Assembly: GCA_005881495.1 (NCBI GenBank)
Contig: VBHI01000145.1
Span: 1-24,888, forward strand
Direction: 5' to 3'
Source of the DNA: Chloroflexota bacterium
GTDB taxonomy: Bacteria; Chloroflexota; Ktedonobacteria; Ktedonobacterales; Ktedonobacteraceae
DNA length: 24,888 nt
The translations under genes were made by a program, and so were the position numbers. The notes below the pieces were generated by a model. The model was not told the origin of the DNA, did no database searches, and worked only from the letters and a program-made list of their open reading frames with translations. Positions 14,178-21,300 of the stretch are shown one piece after another. The stretch's first letter is position 1. Each line of letters begins with the position of its first letter.

Positions 14178-16253
14178 TTAACATATGGAGTCGATCGAAA
14201 CCAAATTCGTATAAAAAGTAACATTGCGTTGATCCGGGCTAAATTTCGGCCACCACACCGTTGCCGTAGCCAGTACACCCGGACGCACATCTTCGGTTAT
14301 ATTCGCCACCAGTTGGCACTCCCCTCGCTCGTTGCTCACTCGTACCAATTGACCTTGCTGAATACCACGAGCGGCGGCATCTGTTGGATGTATGCGCAAC
14401 GTCGGAGCTCCCTCTTTGGCAATCAGTTGCTCCTGGTTACCAAACGTCGAACTCACAAAATGATGCGCTGCCGGACACAGTAACGGCAATCGCGCGTCAG
14501 CAGATAGTTGACTTGCCGATTCTACCCTCGACTCTACTTCAGGTTGCCAGCCAGGTACGGGATCATAGCCTTTCGCGGCGGCATGTTGCGAGTAAAATTC
14601 CACTTTACCCGAGGGGGTGCGGAATATTCCATTTGCAAAGGGTATTCGTTGATCAGCAGGTATTGCCAGAGGTATCGATCCCTCAGCTTGTAACCGTTCG
14701 AGGGTTATACCCTCAAGCAGTTGATTGTGCTGAGCAGTGGCATTGAGGATTCCGCGAATAACTTCGTTTGCGTCTTCTTGTAACCAGGGTTCGTCAAATC
14801 CCATCCCAGCAGCTAACGCGCGCATCACATCCCAGTTGCTGCGCGTCTCTCCCTGAGGAGGAATCGCCGGCATATTGTACTGGAGTGAGAGATGACCATA
14901 GGGTTTGTGCAAATCTACGTGCTCAAGCTGGCTGGTCGCTGGGAGAAGGAGATCAGCATAGCGAGCCGTATCGGTCTCGAAGAGTTCGTGCACAACCGTA
15001 AACAGGTCGTCGCGCATCAATCCTTCAACAATCTTACCCGCATTCGGCGAAGAAGCCACCGGGTTGGCGTTGTAGACAAAAAGCGCGTGGATAGGAGGGT
15101 CGGCCTCGCCTATCAGTATCGCCCCCAGGCGGTTCATATTCAATTTTCGCGGCACTTGTGGACAGACTGGCTCAAGGTCGTGCGAGACGGCTGCCCGGTC
15201 CCATTTCAGCCAATCGCTGGTACTATACATCAGTCCACCACCAGGCACGCCATACTGCCCTGTTAGAGCCGGCAGACAGGCAATGGTGCGCACAGTCTGT
15301 CCGCCATTCGTATGGCGATTGATACCATCCGTCACACGTAATAGGGCTGGTGTCGCTGTGGCATAAGTGCGCGCAAGATCGACAATGATCTCCACCGAAA
15401 GGCCTGTTATCTCTGCAGCGCGTTCAGGAGGAAACTGCATAACACGCTCCAGTAGGTGCCCCCAACCCAGCGTGTGAGCCTCAATCCACTCTGGCCGGTG
15501 AAGTCCTTCCTTCACCATGACGTACATCATAGAAAGAGCAAGCGCAGCATCTGTACCTGGATAGGGCTGGATATGCTGGTCAGCGGAACGGGCAGTCAGC
15601 GTACGAATCGGGTCAATCACAATGATGCGCGTCCCATTACGTTGAGCTTGCCGCAAAAAAGGCATGATATGCGGCGCGGTACTCGCGGGATTGCTACCCC
15701 AGATCAGCACGAGCTTACTGTGGATCAACATCTCCGGCGATGGTGCAAGGCGCCCTCCAACGGTCAGCAATACTGCGTCCTCTGCAGCATGACCACAGAT
15801 CGCGCGATCCAGCCCACAGGCTCCTAAGCGATTCCAGAATCGGTTATCGGTCACTGCACCATTGACAAGCCCCAGCGTTCCCGCGTAGCTATAGGGTAAA
15901 ATACACTCAGCCCCATACTGGGCAATGATATCTCGCCAACGCCCTGTAATCTCTGCAATCGCCTCTTCCCAAGAAATACGGACAAATTTGCCACTTCCCT
16001 TCGGACCCTCACGCCGCATAGGATACATGAGGCGTTCTGGATGATAAACCCGCTCCAGGTAACGATTGACCTTCGTGCAGAGCCAGCCCCGTGTCACTGG
16101 ATGGTCTGAGCGACCACTGACACGTACCGCACGCCCCTCTTCATCCACCAACGTCTCAAGAGCACAACAGTCTGGGCAGTCATGTGGACACGCACCATAG
16201 ACGACCCGCAGGTTTTTATACTCATTGTCCGTTGCAGAAATTTGGTGCGGCAT
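14178..16253 (-). CDS. Molybdopterin-dependent oxidoreductase (DMSO reductase family)
   Basis: 691-residue Mo/W-bis-pterin enzyme. The N-terminal [4Fe-4S] motif is C22, C26, C29 and C59 (YGACPHDCPDCC, then GWLCTKVNRY). Next comes the catalytic domain, in which Cys153 (LDRAICGHAAEDA) is the candidate metal ligand. The pterin-binding segments LVLIWGSNPASTAPH and ALFVYNANPVASSPN follow, and the C-terminal beta-barrel has LRIHPTDAAARGIQQGQLVRVSN. No twin-arginine signal is present, so it is probably cytoplasmic. It most resembles the poorly characterised soluble single-subunit branch. No electron-transfer subunit or cofactor gene is adjacent, so partner and substrate are unknown. GGAAAG precedes the ATG at 16253. 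The last residues read through without similarity beyond about 680. Confidence 0.9.
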   Translation of the reverse strand: MPHQISATDNEYKNLRVVYGACPHDCPDCCALETLVDEEGRAVRVSGRSDHPVTRGWLCTKVNRYLERVYHPERLMYPMRREGPKGSGKFVRISWEEAIAEITGRWRDIIAQYGAECILPYSYAGTLGLVNGAVTDNRFWNRLGACGLDRAICGHAAEDAVLLTVGGRLAPSPEMLIHSKLVLIWGSNPASTAPHIMPFLRQAQRNGTRIIVIDPIRTLTARSADQHIQPYPGTDAALALSMMYVMVKEGLHRPEWIEAHTLGWGHLLERVMQFPPERAAEITGLSVEIIVDLARTYATATPALLRVTDGINRHTNGGQTVRTIACLPALTGQYGVPGGGLMYSTSDWLKWDRAAVSHDLEPVCPQVPRKLNMNRLGAILIGEADPPIHALFVYNANPVASSPNAGKIVEGLMRDDLFTVVHELFETDTARYADLLLPATSQLEHVDLHKPYGHLSLQYNMPAIPPQGETRSNWDVMRALAAGMGFDEPWLQEDANEVIRGILNATAQHNQLLEGITLERLQAEGSIPLAIPADQRIPFANGIFRTPSGKVEFYSQHAAAKGYDPVPGWQPEVESRVESASQLSADARLPLLCPAAHHFVSSTFGNQEQLIAKEGAPTLRIHPTDAAARGIQQGQLVRVSNERGECQLVANITEDVRPGVLATATVWWPKFSPDQRNVTFYTNLVSIDSIC

Positions 16254-16373
16254 TCTCTTTCCTTTCAGTACGCAACCTCACAAGTCTGCCTCTACTGTGC
16301 ATTATTTTGCAAAGATCGTCAAGTGCCAGGCTGCAATGTAGAGGGTACTGTTGAGAAGGGAACAGGAGGAAGC

Positions 16374-19300
16374 TCATTCCCACGAGCCGGAAGCTGTCAA
16401 CCAATCAAGAATGGTTTCGGGCATATGTGATACAGCCGCCTGCCTTTGCGAGCAGCGAGGAAGCGAATGGAGGATGGTCGAGCCATATTCTTTTGAAAGA
16501 ACACGGCGATCAAAGAGCACGACAGCATTGCGCCTGCTATCGCTCCAGGCAAAGCGATTCAGGGCCCTGCGTAATCGCAGCGCTGCTACAGGCACTGTGA
16601 ATTGGTGCAATTGGTCTGAATATTGTTCAGCACGAGCGGCAATTGGTGGATCATTGAGCACAGGCATGGATAGGCGTGTTATGAACGTACAAACAGGTAC
16701 CTGACCGATGTCTCCTATAGTATCCCAAAAGTTGCCCGTACCAAGCACTATAACGTGTCCCTGACTCGCGAAAAGCTGCCAGAGCTGACGTGGCGAACCA
16801 TCGATCCCCTGACCCAGAACGAGAATACCTCGTCCCTCCAGGACAGGCTTAATCGCTGCATACGAGCTGCGCAGTGCTGCATGAGAAGTGTAAAGTATCG
16901 CCATTTGCCCATCCAGAGCCGTGGCAAGTTGAATCAACGCCTCATCCAGATTGCGTTGATATTGAGGAGCGTTTGGTTCAGGTACATCGTTTGGTAGGTA
17001 CAAGAGTGTTTGCTCATGATGCTCAGTCACCACCGACAAAGCTGGACAGGCATCGTTTTCCAGACCGAAACGCCCACGAATAAATGAGTAATTATTATCA
17101 ACGGAAAGAGATGCTCCAGCGAGGATTGTTCCAACGTTCTCATTGAGAACTGTGCGTTTCAATAAGGCAGAAATCTGCACTAGCTGCCCATGGAGCATTG
17201 GTACCGGTGCATTCTCGACAGTTTGGATATCACTTGATACTGCTGTAGAGGATATCGCCTGCCGCTGTAGTGCCGCCTGTTGTACAGGCAGTGGCGGAAC
17301 GGGTGGCATACGTAGCCAGTAAACCATATCACTTTCGCCCAACCCCAGAGCTTGCTGGCCAAGCCGCTTCTGTTTTAACAGCTTATAGGCAATAGCAGCT
17401 AATTCGGTGGCAACAGAGCTCTCCTCGCCGCTGCCCACATCCAGCCTGTGATGGCCGCGTTGCGTCGTGAGTAGCATACGTTCTGCCTCGTGAACGAAAT
17501 CAATCACTGCCTGGAGACGTTGCGCTGTGTGTTGCCACGCGTGCTCGACATTCGTCCAGGCTCCTAGATTACGAGTACCCGCTGCTAACCGTAGCGGCTG
17601 GTCAGTGCGCTCATTATTCCGCCCCCCATGAGAACTTCGTCCTTTGTCTCGTCCACTAGTATTCCCACCTGAGCCGTGTTGTAAAAACTCCTCCAAAAGC
17701 TGCTCAAAGCTTCCGAACAAAGCGGAGACCGACGCTGAGGCTTGCCCCAGCGTCTGAAACCAACTGCGCATCCGCGCATCAACTTCGGATTTTCCCACAG
17801 TTGGTGTCGTCGAGAGCCCCCCTGGTCCATTCTCGCGTAACGCTGGAGCCGCCAGCGCAAGTAACCCCTGGTAACGACCGTCGGGAAGCTCAGTCCCAAT
17901 CGTATTGACCAACCCCAGCAGGCGCGTTTGATCAAGTTCAACACTACTCCATCGTACGATCTCTTCTTCTAATAGGTTGGCATCCAGGATCAAACGACGA
18001 TCAATGGCCGCAAGCAGCGAATGAGACCCGCAAAGATCGTCAAGCAGGCCAGCGTGTGTAGTAACAACGATCTTCGCTGTTTTCACACGTTCTTCAGCTC
18101 TACTGACGAAACAATACCCCTTTTGCCGGTAAACACAGCGCTGATAGACGCTGCCCGACCGCTCATCTGCCGATGGAATGCGCTCCACGCCGGAAGAAAT
18201 ACGCTCCCAGGCAGTGATTTCTTGAGGCAACATCGTCAGTTCGCTGCGCTCTCCCGTCAAAGTCTGTTGCGCCCAGAGCCCCTGCTTGGCAAGGCCGCGC
18301 GCTTGCTCTACTGTTAATTCTCCGCTGGTACGTCGTAACGCGGCGCCAAACCAGCGATGGACGCACAGATACCCTCCGTCTTCAGCCAGGTATGTCACCG
18401 GCAAATTGCTGCTCAGGGAAGCTTGCAAACGCGGCAATTCTGTTTCGATCAAGCGCCGCGCACTTTGCTGATTGGAACACGCTATCAAAAGCCTTCGTGG
18501 TGACTGATTCGGATTCGTTTCGGTTGGCGCGTCAGACAGCCACTCAAGGACAGGCAGTAAAGCAGGAGTATAATCACTGCCTCCCAACGTAACCTCCATC
18601 AACAGCGTTGTTTTCTGCGTCATTGCCTCAAGGACTGCTCTGCGCGCTGTCCTGTATCCCATCGGTGCCGTTTGGTCAGTCTGCTCAGGTATCACCTCCA
18701 CAAGGTTTTGCAAGTGCTCAAGGGTGTTCAATGCGGGATTCGTGGCACCCATTTCCGCAGTCTGCACGGAATGTGCCTGCTGATTATCGCCCTCGCGTGC
18801 AATAGCAAAGGACAGGATTCGCGGGTCCATCCCTAGTTGCGCTGCAAAGCGGTCCCCAAGACTTCCACGTATAGGTACGCCGCGCAAACCCTCCTTCTCC
18901 TGTCGGTCACGCAACTCCTGGCGAAAGAAAGCCAGCAACGGCCATGTATGTGGTGCATCCAGATTCGCCAGGTCTTTCAGCAGCGCAAGATCAACAGTTT
19001 GTAATCGTTGATACAGAGCAAGAAAAACCTCCATTGCCAGCACAGTATCGACCATAGCGCGATGCCGTCCGGGCGCCACGGACACACCAAGAGCATCGGC
19101 TACCTGCCCCAGGTTATAGCTTGGCAAAGACGGAAGGAGCACGGTCGCGAGTTCAAATGTATCTATCAAAGGGTTATTGCGTACCAGCCCGCGGCGGCGC
19201 AGAAAACCTACATCGAAGGGAATGCTGTGGCCAACTATCGGATAATCACCTATGAAAAGCTGTAAATCTTTGGCAATGGATTCAAACTGCGGAACACCTA

Positions 19301-19502
19301 CTAGATGCTGAGAGGTAATACCTGTCAGACGTTGCACGCGATAGGGAATAGAACGCTCCGGAGCAACCAGCGTTTCCAACGTATCAAGTACAGTGACTCC
19401 CTGAAACTTGATTGCAGCAACCTCAAGAATAGCATCCTGTTCAGCATGCAACCCGGTCGTTTCCAGGTCAAGTGCCACGAGAATAGGTGGCTTCTTCCCC
19501 AT
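16374..19502 (-). CDS. DEDDh exonuclease fused to a degenerate DinG-type helicase
   Basis: 1042 residues, DinG-like layout. The N-terminal 3'-5' exonuclease domain (about 8-165) is complete: Asp12 and Glu14 in LDLETTG, Asp97 in GHSIPFDVGFL, His147 and Asp152 in GRHRAMVDT. The following region aligns in order with DinG/XPD helicases, but the nucleotide-binding motifs are lost. The Walker A position reads LMEVTLGGSDYT (about 301-312) with no GKT/S, the DEAH position reads LILDANLLEEE (about 504-514), and the QxxGRxIR position reads LRRALNRFAW. Helicase-core landmarks such as VVTTHAGLL, VLGTGNFWD and VVLFDRRVLSKEYG remain. Only two cysteines lie in the usual iron-sulphur region. It is predicted to be a nuclease with a structural, non-ATPase helicase fold. 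It follows rdgB by 47 bases, probably in one operon. Confidence 0.85.
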   Translation of the reverse strand: MGKKPPILVALDLETTGLHAEQDAILEVAAIKFQGVTVLDTLETLVAPERSIPYRVQRLTGITSQHLVGVPQFESIAKDLQLFIGDYPIVGHSIPFDVGFLRRRGLVRNNPLIDTFELATVLLPSLPSYNLGQVADALGVSVAPGRHRAMVDTVLAMEVFLALYQRLQTVDLALLKDLANLDAPHTWPLLAFFRQELRDRQEKEGLRGVPIRGSLGDRFAAQLGMDPRILSFAIAREGDNQQAHSVQTAEMGATNPALNTLEHLQNLVEVIPEQTDQTAPMGYRTARRAVLEAMTQKTTLLMEVTLGGSDYTPALLPVLEWLSDAPTETNPNQSPRRLLIACSNQQSARRLIETELPRLQASLSSNLPVTYLAEDGGYLCVHRWFGAALRRTSGELTVEQARGLAKQGLWAQQTLTGERSELTMLPQEITAWERISSGVERIPSADERSGSVYQRCVYRQKGYCFVSRAEERVKTAKIVVTTHAGLLDDLCGSHSLLAAIDRRLILDANLLEEEIVRWSSVELDQTRLLGLVNTIGTELPDGRYQGLLALAAPALRENGPGGLSTTPTVGKSEVDARMRSWFQTLGQASASVSALFGSFEQLLEEFLQHGSGGNTSGRDKGRSSHGGRNNERTDQPLRLAAGTRNLGAWTNVEHAWQHTAQRLQAVIDFVHEAERMLLTTQRGHHRLDVGSGEESSVATELAAIAYKLLKQKRLGQQALGLGESDMVYWLRMPPVPPLPVQQAALQRQAISSTAVSSDIQTVENAPVPMLHGQLVQISALLKRTVLNENVGTILAGASLSVDNNYSFIRGRFGLENDACPALSVVTEHHEQTLLYLPNDVPEPNAPQYQRNLDEALIQLATALDGQMAILYTSHAALRSSYAAIKPVLEGRGILVLGQGIDGSPRQLWQLFASQGHVIVLGTGNFWDTIGDIGQVPVCTFITRLSMPVLNDPPIAARAEQYSDQLHQFTVPVAALRLRRALNRFAWSDSRRNAVVLFDRRVLSKEYGSTILHSLPRCSQRQAAVSHMPETILDWLTASGSWE

Positions 19503-19549
19503 ACATTACCGTCCCTTACGTCTCTCCAAATTGGTATGGCTCAGCAATA

Positions 19550-20167
19550 TCAAGAGCCAGGCTCCGTGCTACTTTGAGGCCATCTTTGTAGGAGAGCAGC
19601 AGCTAATTGCGCGGCACGTCCTCGATGGCTGATACGATTCTTCTGCTCCGGAGTGAGTTCAGCAGTAGTCTTTCCCAAGTCGGGGACAAGGAAAATTGGG
19701 TCGTAGCCAAAACCATTTTCTCCACGTGGAGCGTCTGCGATTCTGCCCTCTATTGTCCCTTCGACCGTTTGACAATATCCTGAAGGTTCAGCTATGGCAA
19801 TAACACAACGAAAGCGCGCAGTCCGCCTCTCCGCCTGAAGTCCCTTCAGTTGCTCTAGAATCAAACGAAAGCGTGCTTCATACGATGCTTCACTGCCCCC
19901 AAAACGTGCTGAGTACACTCCAGGAGCGCCATCGAGGGCATCAATCTCCAAACCGGAGTCATCAGCGAGAGTGAGCAGACCTGAAGCCTTAGCATATGCG
20001 ACAGCTTTCAACTCTGCGTTCCTCGCAAATGTCGTTCCAGTTTCCTCTACATCCATTTTCAACAGAATATCGTGGAGAGACAGTAGCCTGAAAGGTAAAT
20101 CTGAAAAAATAGCGCGGTATTCTTCCAACTTATCCTGGTTGGTCGTTGCCAACAATAGGTCCCGCAT
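19550..20167 (-). CDS. rdgB: Non-canonical purine NTP pyrophosphatase (dITP/XTP, HAM1/RdgB family)
   Basis: Cleans the nucleotide pool by hydrolysing dITP, ITP and XTP to the monophosphate and pyrophosphate. The 205 residues show the family marks in order: LLATTNQDKLEEY for the phosphate, ETGTTFARNAELKA, the metal-binding ADDSGLEIDALDGAPGVYSA, the base-recognition GFGYDPIF, and NRISHRGRA near the end. ATG at 20167 follows AAGAGAA. The DinG-like nuclease gene lies 47 bases downstream; together they suggest a housekeeping role in nucleic-acid quality. A promoter is visible at 20269-20297. Confidence 0.95.
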   Translation of the reverse strand: MRDLLLATTNQDKLEEYRAIFSDLPFRLLSLHDILLKMDVEETGTTFARNAELKAVAYAKASGLLTLADDSGLEIDALDGAPGVYSARFGGSEASYEARFRLILEQLKGLQAERRTARFRCVIAIAEPSGYCQTVEGTIEGRIADAPRGENGFGYDPIFLVPDLGKTTAELTPEQKNRISHRGRAAQLAAALLQRWPQSSTEPGS

Positions 20168-20268
20168 CGGTTCTCTTTTGTAGGAGCACGTGGGTGCCCA
20201 ATCTTTCAGACAGGGAGTCGCAAAAATAAAAGGCTACGCCTCCACTGGAAACAAAAATGTTGGCTTAC

Positions 20269-20297
20269 ATGATACCATAGGATAGTAGAGTTGTCGA
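20269..20297 (-). promoter_or_regulatory. Probable promoter of rdgB
   Basis: TCGACA (20292-20297), 17 bases, TATCAT (20269-20274) on the minus strand, each box one mismatch from consensus. The predicted start is near 20262, about 95 bases before the ATG. The rest of the 260-base gap between rdgB and tRNA-His shows only the tRNA promoter. Confidence 0.6.
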
Positions 20298-20383
20298 GGA
20301 AAAATGTAGCAATACTGCCGTTTCCCATGACCTGATCCAGGATGACACGAATGCTCAATACTACAAAAAGCGCGAAAATGCTA

Positions 20384-20412
20384 TTGACAACTCTGTAGGC
20401 CTCCGCTATACT
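20384..20412 (+). promoter_or_regulatory. Promoter of tRNA-His
   Basis: TTGACA (20384-20389), 17 bases, TATACT (20407-20412). The predicted start lies about 11 bases before the tRNA. Confidence 0.85.
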
Positions 20413-20429
20413 GACGCTACCAAAACCAT

Positions 20430-20506
20430 GGTGACCGTAGCTCAATAGGCAGAGCTCTGGATTGTGGCTCCAGCGGTTGTGGGTTCAAGCCCCATCGGTC
20501 ACCCCA
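20430..20506 (+). tRNA. tRNA-His, anticodon GTG
   Basis: Acceptor GTGACCG pairs with CGGTCAC, and the extra G at 20430 can serve as the G-1 that is characteristic of tRNA-His, opposite C73. The anticodon stem CTGGA/TCCAG encloses TTGTGGC, giving GTG. The T arm is GTGGG-TTCAAGC-CCCAT. CCA is encoded. Single-gene unit with its own promoter. Confidence 0.95.
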
Positions 20507-20606
20507 CTCCCTCTCCATTTACTTTCGGTGTGTGACTAGACCCATAGTTTGTTCGCAGCGGACAGACTATGCTTCCAATTATCTAACCCGGTACAGAGAG
20601 ATCTTG

Positions 20607-20786
20607 CTACTTCCATCCTAATTCCTGTACCGCCTCTTTCCATACAGATTTTACTTCCGGTTCTCGAAGAACTGCTGAATTTTTAAGATGCTTCTCGACT
20701 TGTCGCTTACTCTGATAGCGCCCTTGTTCATGAATGGTGAATACAATATCCCTTACTTCACTACAGATTAACCGAACCCTCTGCAC
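20607..20786 (-). pseudogene. Unidentified C-terminal protein remnant
   Basis: An open frame of about 59 residues reading VQRVRLICSEVRDIVFTIHEQGRY, then a helical tail ending WKEAVQELGWK. It looks like the C-terminus of a longer protein: it has good codon structure but no start or ribosome site, and its upstream continuation runs antisense into the transposase fragment. The pattern of a helix, G-x-Y and a basic helix recalls small DNA-binding tails, but I cannot name the family. It may be a decayed gene cut by the neighbouring insertion. Confidence 0.35.
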
Positions 20787-20855
20787 TGATCTTGCCCCGA
20801 ATTTGTGGAAGAGGGAAAGCTTCGGATAGACTCTTTCAGAAGGAGGGCAAGGACC

Positions 20856-20975
20856 ATGCAAAAGGTTCAAAAGACCTATACACCAGAGTTTAAGCGTGAA
20901 GCGGTCCGACTGGCCCAGACCAGTGGGAAGTCGATGCGGCTCACAGACGAGGTGCGGTTGCTCCACTTATCTTAG
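20856..20975 (+). pseudogene. Truncated IS3-family transposase OrfA fragment
   Basis: 39 codons starting MQKVQKTYTPEFKREAVRLA, then QTSGKS, the standard opening of the IS3-type (IS2/IS150-like) HTH transposase subunit that binds the element ends. After residue 26 the similarity stops: the recognition helix and the rest of OrfA and OrfB are missing, and the frame ends at 20975. AGGAGGG precedes the ATG, so the original ribosome site survives. No terminal inverted repeat or target duplication is evident. It is a dead remnant of an insertion. Confidence 0.7.
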
Positions 20976-20985
20976 GAGGTTTGCT

Positions 20986-21300
20986 ATGATGCCCAGTTCT
21001 TTCTCTTCAGCATTGACGTCATGAACCAGAACCGGAGCGATGTTGCTCTCGCTCCTGGTCATCTTCGCTCTGCTGCTGACCGCCTGTGGCAACGGAACCC
21101 GTATTCCGTCACGAAAAATGTTACCGAAGCCACGCAATGAAGGAGAGACAAGAAGCAGCTTGGTAATAAATCATCCACTTACACTTACCCAATCATCGCC
21201 TTCACCGCACTACCTCCTGCAGTACTGCAGAGTGGGAGCTACTGGCCTCCACCTCGACTGCGCCCAAATCTCTCAGCGTCGCTTTTTGCGCTCCAGTTAA
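20986..21300 (+). pseudogene. Lipoprotein gene remnant with an in-frame stop
   Basis: A strong AGGAGG sits 7 bases before ATG 20986 (MMPSSFSSALTS), but TGA at 21022-21024 stops the frame. The same frame continues with TRTGA and then a lipoprotein signal peptide from ATG 21040: MLLSLLVIFALLLTACGNG, with lipobox LTAC. TGA is one change from the Arg codon CGA, which would fit the basic n-region. After about residue 25 of the downstream part the sequence no longer looks like a secreted domain, and it runs antisense into the 3' end of the WD40 gene (from 21202). The gene is probably both interrupted and truncated. Restart at 21040 (weak GGAG upstream) could still give an 86-residue product. Confidence 0.55.

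Noticed and set aside
20206..20445. 79-codon minus-strand frame between rdgB and tRNA-His
   Set aside because: It runs antisense through the tRNA promoter and tRNA 5' end and has no ribosome site or family pattern.
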